Assembly: GCF_018424695.1 (NCBI RefSeq)
Contig: NZ_QTNQ01000035.1
Location: forward strand, 1 to 40,809
Reading direction: 5' to 3'
DNA length: 40,809 bases
Origin: Vannielia litorea
Lineage (GTDB): Bacteria > Pseudomonadota > Alphaproteobacteria > Rhodobacterales > Rhodobacteraceae
The notes under the pieces were generated by a model. It was given only the letters and a program-made list of their open reading frames with translations, searched no databases and had not been told where the DNA came from. A program made the translations under genes and the position numbers. Positions 25,537 to 32,624 of this stretch are shown one piece after another (position 1 is the stretch's first letter; each line of letters begins with the position of its first letter).

Positions 25537-25864
25537 ATGCTGACAGACATCGCCCGCATTCGCCGCTTCAACCGCGCCGTCACAACCGAGACCGGCGCGC
25601 TCGATGACAGCTTTCTTGGCCGGGGGCGCCCGCTGGCGGTGAGTCGGGCGAGGCGCTTTCGTCCATCGTCAGGGTGCGGACCCACGGTCACCAGCCCTTC
25701 GCCCTCCAGCCCGCGCCCGCAGCCTTGGCATGGGCGTGTTGCGGCTCGACACAAACTCGGCCCTGCCCGAAGCGGTAGCGATGTATCGCAACGCAGGCTG
25801 GACCGAGATCGACCGGTTCAACGACGACCCTTACCCCGACCATTTCTTCGAGAAGGCGCTTTGA
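25537..25864 (+). pseudogene. MarR-GNAT bifunctional gene relic with an inverted internal segment
   Basis: Three pieces of one family are visible. Bases 25537-25636 (+) give the start of a MarR/GNAT protein (IARIRRFNRAV..LGRGRPL). Bases about 25627-25715, read on the minus strand, give a MarR wing (LEGEGLVTVGPHPDDGRKRL..LT). Bases 25715-25864 (+), in a different frame from the first piece, give the end of a GNAT domain (ARSLGMGVLRLDTN..AMYRNAGW..DHFFEKAL, stop). The helix-turn-helix and most of the acetyltransferase are gone. The left junction lies where N-terminal and wing sequences share CAGCGGGCGC on opposite strands, which could have driven the inversion. Confidence 0.8.
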
Positions 25865-26460
25865 GCAGCCTTTCCATTCGGCCTGCGACGGCGGCAGATG
25901 CCGAAGCCATCGCCGCGCTGCACCGGGGCACCCATGCCGAACACGTGGCCATGATCGAGGGTTATGACGCCCGGCCCTGGGACGACGAGATCATCGCCCG
26001 CCTGATCGACCCCGGGGCCGAGGCCAGGCCCTTCACGGTGCTGGTGGCCGCCCTGGGCGGGCATTTCGCCGGGCACCTCGCACTCCACCCCATCAAGGCC
26101 CTCGTGGAGGGGCAAAGGCTGTTTCACATTTCGGATGTGTCGGTGCGCGCGGGCGATCGTGGCTATGGCGTGGGCCGGGCGCTTGTGAAGGCCGCCGAAG
26201 AGGAAGCAACCCGCGAGGGCGCCACCGCGATCATCGCCCAGATCTGGCCGGCCAATACCGCCTCGCAGCAGTTCTTTGCCGCCATGGGCTACAGCTCCAA
26301 ACCGGATAGCAAGCGCGGCCTCGTCGTGGCCGGCAAGGCCCTCGGCGAGGCCCCTCCCCTCGCGCAGGCGCCAGCCAACCTCGACAGGTTCGCCCTGATC
26401 GGCGCCATGGGCCTTCTGGCCTTCATCGGCACCGCGATCCTGCTCGGCTTGCTGACCTGA
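25861..26460 (+). CDS. GNAT-family N-acetyltransferase with C-terminal membrane anchor (199 aa)
   Basis: A complete GNAT domain occupies residues about 4-150: SIRPATAADAEAIAALH, the HISDVSVRAGDRGYGVGRALVKAAEEEA acetyl-CoA loop (R/Q-x-x-G-x-G/A variant RGYGVG), and a final strand with NTASQQFFAAMGY. A hydrophobic tail (FALIGAMGLLAFIGTAILLGLL) anchors it in the membrane, which is unusual for the fold. The start is a TTG at 25861 overlapping the relic's TGA, with GAGAAGG just upstream. The substrate is unknown. Confidence 0.8.
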   Translation: MSSLSIRPATAADAEAIAALHRGTHAEHVAMIEGYDARPWDDEIIARLIDPGAEARPFTVLVAALGGHFAGHLALHPIKALVEGQRLFHISDVSVRAGDRGYGVGRALVKAAEEEATREGATAIIAQIWPANTASQQFFAAMGYSSKPDSKRGLVVAGKALGEAPPLAQAPANLDRFALIGAMGLLAFIGTAILLGLLT

Positions 26461-26478
26461 CCGCAATTCGCGGTCTTT
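26459..26478 (+). terminator. Weak hairpin terminator after the GNAT gene
   Basis: GACCGC (26459-26464) and GCGGTC (26470-26475) pair perfectly around AATTC and are followed by TTT. The stem starts inside the stop codon of the acetyltransferase gene. The short T-run makes it a weak intrinsic terminator at best. Confidence 0.4.
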
Positions 26479-26587
26479 GCGCTGCCTTTTCCCGCCCCTT
26501 TCACGCTCCTCTCACGGCAGAGCCACACCGACTCATGCTACCATCGCGTGCATTGACCCCTCGCCATTTCACACCGGGAGCCTTCCC

Positions 26588-27388
26588 ATGAACCCGATTG
26601 ATGCCTTCTCACAGACCCTCAAGATCAACCCCAATGCCGCCAAGCTCATCTCCGCCGGGCTGGGCGTTCTGGCCGCAGCGGCCATTCTCATCAGCTGGGG
26701 CAGCAACCTCGACGATCTGCGCCTTGGCGCGATCTATGTGCTGATCTTCGCCTCCATCGTCACACTGCTCGCCTTCATCGCCCGCAACAACCGAATGACC
26801 ACGGTGCTCTCGTGGATTCTCGTCGCCGCCTTCGGAATGTTCGTTCTCGGGCTGGTCGGCTCGGTGTTCCGCGTCCCCCCGTCGCTGCCGCCAACGCCCT
26901 GCTACCTGCGCATCCTCTTCGAGCTGCCCGAAACCTGCGTGCAGAACCTGCGCAACACAGAGAACGACCTGCGCATCGGCAGCGCCGCGCCGGTTCTGGC
27001 GCCAAGCGGCGGGCCTGAGACTCTGTGGCGCGCGCAGAAGGGGGTGGTGCCGCAGCCCACCGCGCATGGCGGGGAGATCATCGTGCAATACACGCCCCAC
27101 ATCCCTCAGGTTGAGGCGGTGCGCCTCTCGGAGGCGCTGGCAGACCTGCGCTGGCAGGTGCAGAACCAGGCCACCGGCGGCGAACAGGTCAAGAGCGGCC
27201 CGGCCACCAACGAGGTGCGCTACTTCAAGGATGCCGACAGGCAGGCCGCTATCGACCTTGCCCAAACCATCCACGGGCTGCACCCCGACACGCCGATCTA
27301 CGTGCGCGACTTCACCCGCCTCGGTGCTTTCTCCAAGGACGGGCGGCTGGAGCTGTGGCTGAGCCAGCCGCTCGGCCCCTCCGCCTAG
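26588..27388 (+). CDS. Unknown inner-membrane protein with a large soluble domain (266 aa)
   Basis: Three hydrophobic segments lie in the first 100 residues (LISAGLGVLAAAAILISWG; AIYVLIFASIVTLLAFIA; VLSWILVAAFGMFVLGLVGSVF). A soluble domain of about 160 residues follows, with two Cys in its first part (TPCYLRILFELPETCVQNL) and a mixed alpha-beta pattern (GGEIIVQYTPHIPQVEAVRL, TPIYVRDFTRL). No family is recognised. GGGAG precedes the ATG by several bases; the frame is open upstream to 26477 but starts poorly there. Confidence 0.72.
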   Translation: MNPIDAFSQTLKINPNAAKLISAGLGVLAAAAILISWGSNLDDLRLGAIYVLIFASIVTLLAFIARNNRMTTVLSWILVAAFGMFVLGLVGSVFRVPPSLPPTPCYLRILFELPETCVQNLRNTENDLRIGSAAPVLAPSGGPETLWRAQKGVVPQPTAHGGEIIVQYTPHIPQVEAVRLSEALADLRWQVQNQATGGEQVKSGPATNEVRYFKDADRQAAIDLAQTIHGLHPDTPIYVRDFTRLGAFSKDGRLELWLSQPLGPSA

Positions 27389-27417
27389 GGTGAGGCCGGG
27401 CCCAGCCATTGTTCCGG

Positions 27418-27481
27418 TGCAGCTCATCGGCCCTTTCAGGCCCTCTTCGCAGCTGCGATGAGCGGCCGCATGCCCCGAAGG
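27418..27481. repeat. REP-like palindromic element, copy A
   Basis: The centre is the 12-base palindrome TCGCAGCTGCGA (27447-27458). GCTCATCG (27422-27429) pairs with CGATGAGC (27456-27463). The right flank (GAGCGGCCG..CCCCGAAGG) parallels a second copy at 37868-37934, which has the same 12-mer and a similar right flank. It lies in the gap after the unknown membrane protein gene. It is probably a dispersed intergenic palindrome of the REP type. Confidence 0.6.
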
Positions 27482-27484
27482 ATA

Positions 27485-27513
27485 GCCCCACCCCGACAGT
27501 TGCGGGGCGGGGC
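27485..27513 (-). terminator. GC-rich hairpin at the end of the 64-aa gene
   Basis: On the minus strand GCCCCGCCCCG pairs with CGGGGTGGGGC (one G-U pair) across a 7-base loop. The G-U pair becomes an A-C mismatch on the plus strand, so the hairpin is better suited to minus-strand RNA. No T-run follows, so termination may be inefficient. It begins 7 bases after the stop codon at 27520. Confidence 0.45.
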
Positions 27514-27519
27514 CCTGCC

Positions 27520-27714
27520 TTACAGGAAGGTCACCTTCTCCGGTGCCAGAAACGGGGGCGCCTCGGGCGGCAGCCCCAGATCACGGCGCAGATAGGGGGG
27601 CACCTCCGCCCTGTCGGCCTCGGGCAGCGGCGGCGCGCTGCGCCAGAGGGTGAAGTTCAGCCGGCTCCAGGCCTGCATCGGCCCGGTGAAGAAGGTTGCA
27701 AAGCTGAGGGTCAT
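27520..27714 (-). CDS. Small unknown protein (64 aa)
   Basis: AAGGAGA stands 8 bases before the ATG, which supports real translation. The product begins MTLSFATFFTGPMQAWSRLN and has a proline-rich second half with PPYLRRDLGLPPEAPPF. The YLRRDLGLP stretch recalls the end of DUF1127 peptides, which are common RNA-linked small proteins in alphaproteobacteria, but the rest does not match, so that relation is doubtful. It lies downstream of the micro-ORF and hairpin at 27788-27893 on the same strand. Confidence 0.55.
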   Translation of the reverse strand: MTLSFATFFTGPMQAWSRLNFTLWRSAPPLPEADRAEVPPYLRRDLGLPPEAPPFLAPEKVTFL

Positions 27715-27787
27715 TGTCGTGCTCTCCTTGGGTCAGGAAAGCCGCGCACCGAAACAGACAGATAACATGAACAGGAAGTGAGACATG

Positions 27788-27814
27788 AAAAAGGCCGCGC
27801 CGGAGTGCGGCCTT
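27788..27814 (-). terminator. Intrinsic terminator or attenuator downstream of a micro-ORF
   Basis: On the minus strand AAGGCCGC (27814-27807) pairs perfectly with GCGGCCTT (27798-27791) around an 8-base loop, and a run of five T ends at 27788. This is a strong intrinsic terminator. It would end a transcript of about 140 bases starting near 27925. A segment at the micro-ORF stop (GCGGCTCGG) can pair partly with the terminator's 5' arm (CCGAAGGCCGC), so the hairpin might be switched. Confidence 0.75.
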
Positions 27815-27845
27815 CGGGTCATGCGATGATGTGCAATCCGAGCCG

Positions 27846-27893
27846 CTACTGGGGGGACACCCCGGCGAAATAGGCGGTTCGGATGGTCATCAT
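27846..27893 (-). CDS. Micro-ORF, 15-residue candidate leader peptide
   Basis: The frame reads MMTIRTAYFAGVSPQ then TAG. AGGAG lies 6 bases before the first ATG, giving an almost ideal initiation site. A promoter (27932-27960) sits just upstream and a strong terminator (27788-27814) just downstream. The layout matches a leader peptide with attenuation of the 64-aa gene, or a short RNA encoding a micropeptide. No run of one amino-acid codon is present, so classical amino-acid attenuation is not supported. Translation is not proven. Confidence 0.45.
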   Translation of the reverse strand: MMTIRTAYFAGVSPQ

Positions 27894-27931
27894 GGGTCGC
27901 TCCTGTTGTCCGAAATTGCTTCGGTGCGGGT

Positions 27932-27960
27932 TCTGTAGCGGCAAAGCCCCGTCGCGACAA
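27932..27960 (-). promoter_or_regulatory. Promoter for the micro-ORF transcript
   Basis: On the minus strand TTGTCG (27960-27955) and TACAGA (27937-27932) are separated by exactly 17 bases, a good sigma-70-type pair. Transcription would start near 27925, about 32 bases before the micro-ORF start. The promoter points away from ettA. Confidence 0.55.
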
Positions 27961-28060
27961 CCCGTCGCAGGCCCGGCTCCTGACAAAGTGCCCATTTCCG
28001 CCCGATTGCCCTTTTCCGCTGCCTCCCCTAGATGTGCCGCAAGCAGACCCGGAGGATCGC

Positions 28061-29716
28061 ATGGCCAGCTATCAATACGTCTACCACATGGATGGTGTCT
28101 CCAAGACCTATCCGGGCGGCAAGAAATGCTTCGAGAACATCCGCCTGAGCTTCCTGCCGGGGGTGAAGATCGGCGTGGTGGGCGTGAACGGCGCGGGTAA
28201 GTCCACGCTGATGCGGATCATGGCCGGGATCGACAAGGATTTCACTGGCGAGGCCTGGGCCGCCGAGGGCGCCAAGGTGGGCTACCTGCCGCAGGAACCG
28301 CAGCTCGACGAGAGCAAGACCGTCCGCGAGAACGTGATGGAGGGCGTCGCCGCGAAGAAGGGCAAGCTGGACCGTTACAACGAGCTGGCGATGAACTACT
28401 CGGACGAGACCGCCGACGAGATGGCCGCCCTGCAAGACGAGATCGACGCGCAGAACCTCTGGGATCTCGACAGCCAGATCGACGTGGCGATGGAGGCCCT
28501 GCGCTGCCCGCCCGACGAGGCCATGCCAGAGAACCTTTCGGGCGGTGAACGCCGCCGGGTGGCGCTCTGCAAGCTGCTGCTCGAAGCGCCCGACATGCTG
28601 CTGCTCGACGAGCCGACCAACCATCTTGACGCGGAAACCATCGCCTGGCTGCAGCAGCACCTGATCGACTACAAGGGCACCATCCTGATCGTCACCCACG
28701 ACCGCTACTTCCTGGATGACATCACCGGCTGGATCCTCGAGCTCGACCGGGGCCGGGGCATTCCTTACGAGGGCAACTACTCGGCCTGGCTGGAGCAGAA
28801 GGCCAAACGGCTGGAGCAGGAGGCCCGCGAGGACAAGTCGCGCCAGAAGACCCTCGAACGGGAACTGGAATGGATCCGCGCCGGCGCGAAGGCCCGGCAG
28901 GCCAAGCAGAAGGCCCGGATCAACGCCTACGAGGATCTCGCCGCGCAATCCGAGCGCGAGAAGATCAGCCGCGCGCAGATCGTCATTCCCAACGGCCCGC
29001 GCCTTGGCAGCAAGGTGATTGACGTGGACGGGCTGCAGAAGGCCTATGGCGACAAGCTGCTGATCGAAGGGCTGGAATTTGCCCTGCCGCCGGGCGGCAT
29101 CGTCGGCGTGATCGGCCCCAACGGTGCCGGTAAGTCCACCCTGTTCCGGATGCTGACCGGGCAGGAACAGCCCGATGAAGGCAGCGTCGAGTACGGCGAC
29201 ACCGTGAAACTGAGCTATGTCGACCAGTCGCGTGATGCCCTCGATGCCAATGCCACCGTCTGGGAGGAAATCTCCGGCGGGGCCGAGGTGATCGAGCTGG
29301 GCGACGCCAGCATGAACTCCCGCGCCTACTGCTCGGCCTTCAACTTCAAGGGCGGCGACCAGCAGAAGAAGGTCGGCCTGCTCTCGGGCGGTGAGCGAAA
29401 CCGGGTCCATATGGCAAAGCTGCTGAAAAGCGGCGGTAACGTGCTGCTGCTCGACGAGCCGACCAACGACCTCGACGTGGAAACCCTGCGGGCGCTGGAA
29501 GATGCGCTGGAAGACTTCGCGGGCTGCGCCGTGATCATCTCGCACGACCGCTTCTTCCTCGACCGCCTCTGCACCCACATCCTCGCTTTCGAAGGCGAGG
29601 CCCACGTGGAATGGTTCGAGGGCAACTTCGAAGCCTACGAGGAAGACAAGGCCCGCAGGCTGGGGCCGGATGCGCTCGAGCCGAAGCGGGTGAAGTACAA
29701 GAAGTTCGTGCGATAG
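28061..29716 (+). CDS. Energy-dependent translational throttle ABC-F protein EttA (551 aa)
   Basis: EttA binds the ribosomal E site and gates the first elongation step according to the ATP/ADP ratio. Two ABC domains are present without membrane parts: Walker A GVNGAGKST and GPNGAGKST, signatures LSGGERRR and LSGGERNR, and Walker B LLLLDEPTNHLD and LLLLDEPTNDLD. The linker between them is rich in Lys, Arg and Glu (EQKAKRLEQEAREDKSRQKT). The start VYHMDGVSKTYPGGKKCF is typical of EttA. GGAGG lies 5 bases before the ATG. Confidence 0.96.
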   Translation: MASYQYVYHMDGVSKTYPGGKKCFENIRLSFLPGVKIGVVGVNGAGKSTLMRIMAGIDKDFTGEAWAAEGAKVGYLPQEPQLDESKTVRENVMEGVAAKKGKLDRYNELAMNYSDETADEMAALQDEIDAQNLWDLDSQIDVAMEALRCPPDEAMPENLSGGERRRVALCKLLLEAPDMLLLDEPTNHLDAETIAWLQQHLIDYKGTILIVTHDRYFLDDITGWILELDRGRGIPYEGNYSAWLEQKAKRLEQEAREDKSRQKTLERELEWIRAGAKARQAKQKARINAYEDLAAQSEREKISRAQIVIPNGPRLGSKVIDVDGLQKAYGDKLLIEGLEFALPPGGIVGVIGPNGAGKSTLFRMLTGQEQPDEGSVEYGDTVKLSYVDQSRDALDANATVWEEISGGAEVIELGDASMNSRAYCSAFNFKGGDQQKKVGLLSGGERNRVHMAKLLKSGGNVLLLDEPTNDLDVETLRALEDALEDFAGCAVIISHDRFFLDRLCTHILAFEGEAHVEWFEGNFEAYEEDKARRLGPDALEPKRVKYKKFVR

Positions 29717-29717
29717 G

Positions 29718-30794
29718 ATGCCGAAGCCCCGGCGCAAACCCGGCCCGTACCGCGTGCTGGGCCGGGACATTTCGGCGATTGACCCGTCTCACAACAAGAC
29801 GGCCCGCGCGGCCTATCAGGCAATCATAGGGGCCGATCCGTCCCGGGCGCTCGACGGGGCAACACGGCGCCGGATCGCGGAGTATGCCCGTGCAGAGCTG
29901 GGCCACATCGCCTATGCGCCCTGGCTCGAAACCTATGCGGCCCTGCGCGGCACCTTTGTTGAAGGGTGCCTGCCCGACAACTACGTGCTCCGCCACGTCG
30001 TGCCCTACAGCATGAGCACCTACGGGATCGTCACCGGCCCGACCCTTGCGCGCCGCATCTTGCCTGCCGCCCCCATTCCTGACCTCGCCTACCAGATCGC
30101 CGGGCAGTTCTACGGGCTCTCGATGGAGCGGATTAAGCCGGAGGATCTGGCCGACGTGATCTTCGCCGAGATCTCCGTGGTGTACGTCAAGCAGAAGGGC
30201 GGCCTGCAGGGGAAAGGCGTGCAGCGGCTGAAGCGCGACGACTTCAGCCTGGACAAGCTGCCCCACCGCGACTTCGTGATCCAGGGCGAGGTGCAACTCG
30301 ACCCGGAGTTTGCCGCGCTGTCAGCGGGAGGCACCAGCACCCTGCGCATCACCACCGTTCATCCCGGAACGAGACCGGCCCAGGCGGTATCTGTTGGCAT
30401 ACGGCTGGGGCGCAGCGGAGATTCACACATCCGAACGGCCTCGGCCCTGAAGGTGATCCTCGACATCGAGGCGGAGGAACTTGCGCCGGTCGGGTGCATG
30501 CCGGACTGGAGCGCAACCACGCACCACCCCGACAGCGGGTTGCGCTTTGAAGGGCAGAAGGTGCCCGGCGTGCGCCGCGCTGCCGAAGAGATGGCCCGCC
30601 TGCATGACCAGCTGCCCCACATCCGCCTCATCGGCTGGGACGTTGGCATTGCGCCGGACGGGACGCCGTGGGTGTATGAAGTCAACATGGCCCATGTTGG
30701 GGTGACCTTCCCCGAAGCCTTTGTAGGACCGCTGTTCAAACAGTTCGGCTGGCACCGCCTGCACCTGATGGACGATGGCGAGGTGTTTCGCTGA
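29718..30794 (+). CDS. Sugar-transfer-associated ATP-grasp protein (358 aa)
   Basis: The C-terminal two-thirds resemble the ATP-grasp subgroup linked to sugar transfer: DLPHRDFVIQGEVQ-like segment, STLRITTVHPG (about residues 205-216), and the metal-binding end LIGWDVGIAPDGTPWVYEVNMAHVG. The N-terminus is basic and proline-rich. Members are thought to ligate or modify surface glycans, but the substrate is unknown. It starts one base after the ettA stop, so the two are probably cotranscribed, though a functional link is not obvious. Confidence 0.78.
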   Translation: MPKPRRKPGPYRVLGRDISAIDPSHNKTARAAYQAIIGADPSRALDGATRRRIAEYARAELGHIAYAPWLETYAALRGTFVEGCLPDNYVLRHVVPYSMSTYGIVTGPTLARRILPAAPIPDLAYQIAGQFYGLSMERIKPEDLADVIFAEISVVYVKQKGGLQGKGVQRLKRDDFSLDKLPHRDFVIQGEVQLDPEFAALSAGGTSTLRITTVHPGTRPAQAVSVGIRLGRSGDSHIRTASALKVILDIEAEELAPVGCMPDWSATTHHPDSGLRFEGQKVPGVRRAAEEMARLHDQLPHIRLIGWDVGIAPDGTPWVYEVNMAHVGVTFPEAFVGPLFKQFGWHRLHLMDDGEVFR

Positions 30795-30812
30795 CGGTGT
30801 GCCCGAGGCTGC

Positions 30813-31376
30813 CTATGCGGCTTTTTCGCCTCGTCGCAACATCATGCCATCGCCCAGCCAACCAGCGCGCACCTTCCCCGCCCGGACTTCGCGGTGATAA
30901 GAACTTGCCGCCCAGTCTTCCGGGCGGGCAGCCAACCCGTGTCTGACAGGATCTGCCCAGCAGAAATGGATAAGGTGATCGACATCATCGTCGTCAGTGC
31001 AAACGTGCTGGCGCAGCCCCTTCTTCCAGATCCCCGCCCTGCCCTTCGGGAACAACCCGCGCTGCCCCTCAGCGTCGGCGGTTGGCCAAGGCGGCACAAG
31101 TCCCGCCCGGCGGGCATCGCGGGTGAAACGGGCTTTTATGTTGCCCCAGCGCTGGGCTGCGTTCGGATCATCCTCGGGGAAGCGCAGCACGGCGTGCAGG
31201 TGATCCGGCAGGACGACGAAGGCGAGGATGTCGAAGGGGCGGTAGCTTTTGACGTGGCGCACGGCGTCCCGCAGCACCGCGAGGCCGTCGATCAGCAGGC
31301 TGGAGCCGCGCTCGGCGAGGCGGACGGTGAAGAAGACGGGGGCCGTGGCGGGCAGGGGGCGGGTTTCACGTGGCAT
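30813..31376 (-). CDS. REP-associated tyrosine transposase-like (RAYT) protein, catalytic Tyr apparently lost (187 aa)
   Basis: RAYT proteins are single-domain Y1 HUH nucleases related to IS200 transposases that act on REP palindromes. The metal-binding HUH motif H59-L-H61 is intact (VVLPDHLHAVLRFPEDD), and family stretches RWGNIKARFTRDAR, GIWKKGLRQHV and DPVRHGL..RPEDWAASSYHR follow. In homologues I recall, the helix before NPVKHG carries the catalytic Tyr (HYCWMNPV-type); here it reads H-F138-CWADPV, so the Tyr seems replaced by Phe. The start is placed at MPRETRP (31376). Two REP-like palindromes occur elsewhere in the window. Confidence 0.82.
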   Translation of the reverse strand: MPRETRPLPATAPVFFTVRLAERGSSLLIDGLAVLRDAVRHVKSYRPFDILAFVVLPDHLHAVLRFPEDDPNAAQRWGNIKARFTRDARRAGLVPPWPTADAEGQRGLFPKGRAGIWKKGLRQHVCTDDDDVDHLIHFCWADPVRHGLAARPEDWAASSYHREVRAGKVRAGWLGDGMMLRRGEKAA

Positions 31377-31426
31377 GACCCGAGACTGCCAAAGCGCGGT
31401 TAACTGCTGGTAAATACACACAACCC

Positions 31427-31455
31427 TTGCCCGAATCCGTGCAACCTGCGATACC
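31427..31455 (+). promoter_or_regulatory. Promoter for the cold-shock gene with a long 5' leader
   Basis: TTGCCC (31427-31432) and GATACC (31450-31455) are 17 bases apart. Transcription near 31462 would give an untranslated leader of about 118 bases before the ATG at 31580. Long structured leaders control translation of many cold-shock mRNAs at low temperature. The promoter call is by eye only. Confidence 0.4.
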
Positions 31456-31579
31456 AGCGACGCGACCGCTACCGCTATTCGATCCACTGTCTCCCTTCCA
31501 AAAGGCGTCACGACCGATCTGCTACCGACGCCAGGCCGCCGCACTTCCGCGGGCGGTAATACGACTAGGAGACACCGGA

Positions 31580-31786
31580 ATGCCCAACGGCACCGTGAAA
31601 TGGTTCAACCCCACCAAAGGCTTCGGCTTCATCGCGCCCGACGAGGGCGGCAAGGACGTGTTCGTGCACATCTCCGCCGTCGAGCGTGCTGGCCTCACCG
31701 GCCTGAAGGACGATCAGAAGATCTCCTTCGACCTCGAATCCGGCCGTGACGGCCGCCAGAGCGCGACCAACCTCGAACTGCTCTGA
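31580..31786 (+). CDS. Cold-shock domain protein (68 aa)
   Basis: A single cold-shock OB-fold. RNP1 is KGFGFI (residues 13-18), RNP2 is VFVHIS, and the domain opens NGTVKWFNPTKG. Such proteins bind single-stranded RNA and DNA and melt secondary structure. AGGAGA stands 9 bases before the ATG. A strong intrinsic terminator follows at 31812. It is divergent from the RAYT gene, with a 203-base gap that is mostly its leader. Confidence 0.95.
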   Translation: MPNGTVKWFNPTKGFGFIAPDEGGKDVFVHISAVERAGLTGLKDDQKISFDLESGRDGRQSATNLELL

Positions 31787-31811
31787 GCCACCGGCTTCAT
31801 GACAAATCCGG

Positions 31812-31839
31812 AAGGGCGCCCCTCGGGGTGCCCTTTTTT
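31812..31839 (+). terminator. Intrinsic terminator of the cold-shock gene
   Basis: AAGGGCGCCCC (31812-31822) pairs with GGGGTGCCCTT (31825-31835) with one G-U pair and a minimal loop, followed by a run of T. It lies 25 bases after the cold-shock stop codon. Confidence 0.8.
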
Positions 31840-31905
31840 CTTTGGCGACCCGGGCCCTGCTGCTAACTTGCGTGCATTCATTTTGAAAGCACAAGGAATT
31901 GCACC

Positions 31906-32361
31906 ATGACCACCCAAGGAGGGTTTTCCATCGCAGTCTCCGGCGACGGCATCATGCTGGGGATGTTCATCACCGACGGGCTGCAACGCTGGGGCGAGGA
32001 GGTGACGATGTATGACCATACCGCCGCCGTGAAGGCGTTTCGCGAGGGCGAGGCGAAGCTGGGCGAGAGCGGCTATGGCGACAAGGGTTCGCAGGAGTTG
32101 GCCAAGAAGATTCGCGCGCATGATGCCAACCCGCCGAAGATCGACATCCAGGTAAAGTTCGCCAGCTTCGGCGAAACCGAGATCTGCATCGTTAGCGGCA
32201 ACGGCAAGCAGCGGGTGGTGCGGCTCGACAAGTCCAAGCAGGATTGGCAGAAGCTGGAGCACGCGCTGGAAGAATGCTTCAAGGCGGTGGACGAGATCCG
32301 TGGCACCAAGCCGATGCGCCCGCGCTTCATCCAGCGCCCGAAGGCAGCGCCCGTGTCATAG
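31906..32361 (+). CDS. Unknown soluble protein (151 aa)
   Basis: No family is recognised. The N-terminus is Gly-rich and hydrophobic (GGFSIAVSGDGIMLGMFITDG, residues 5-25). A helical middle rich in Lys and Glu follows (AVKAFREGEAKLGESGYGDKG), then a beta-rich segment IDIQVKFASFGETEICIVSG and a final helix (QKLEHALEECFKAVDEIRG). AAGGAA precedes the ATG. It stands alone between the cold-shock gene and the convergent dodecin gene. Confidence 0.72.
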   Translation: MTTQGGFSIAVSGDGIMLGMFITDGLQRWGEEVTMYDHTAAVKAFREGEAKLGESGYGDKGSQELAKKIRAHDANPPKIDIQVKFASFGETEICIVSGNGKQRVVRLDKSKQDWQKLEHALEECFKAVDEIRGTKPMRPRFIQRPKAAPVS

Positions 32362-32379
32362 CCTCCAGCGCCTTAGGGA

Positions 32380-32583
32380 TCAGTCGTCGAGCACGAAGGT
32401 GACCATGAGACCGACGCGATATTCAGAGATCTTGCCGCCATCGACGGTCACCTTCATGTCCTTGACCCAAGCACCCTGAACGTTCTTTAGGGTCTCCGAG
32501 GCACGGGCAATGCCCTTCTCGGTGGCATCGTCAAAAGAGGTGGGCGACGAAGCGATAATTTCGGTGACGCGTGCAACAGACAT
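32380..32583 (-). CDS. Dodecin (67 aa)
   Basis: Dodecins form hollow dodecamers that bind flavins (or coenzyme A) and buffer free flavin. The family pattern is complete: VTEIIASSPTSFDDATEKGIARASETLKN, the flavin-stacking Trp in VQGAWVKDM, and EYRVGLMVTFVLDD. The start is at 32583; the frame is open upstream without a better start. It lies 41 bases downstream of the SRAP gene on the same strand. Confidence 0.93.
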   Translation of the reverse strand: MSVARVTEIIASSPTSFDDATEKGIARASETLKNVQGAWVKDMKVTVDGGKISEYRVGLMVTFVLDD

Positions 32584-32624
32584 GGCTCTCTCCCTTGTTT
32601 GCGATGGGACAGAGCTAGCCCGGT

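Noticed and set aside
30813..31544. Complete insertion sequence around the RAYT gene
   Set aside because: No terminal repeats or target duplications were seen; RAYT genes are normally single-copy and not flanked by IS ends.
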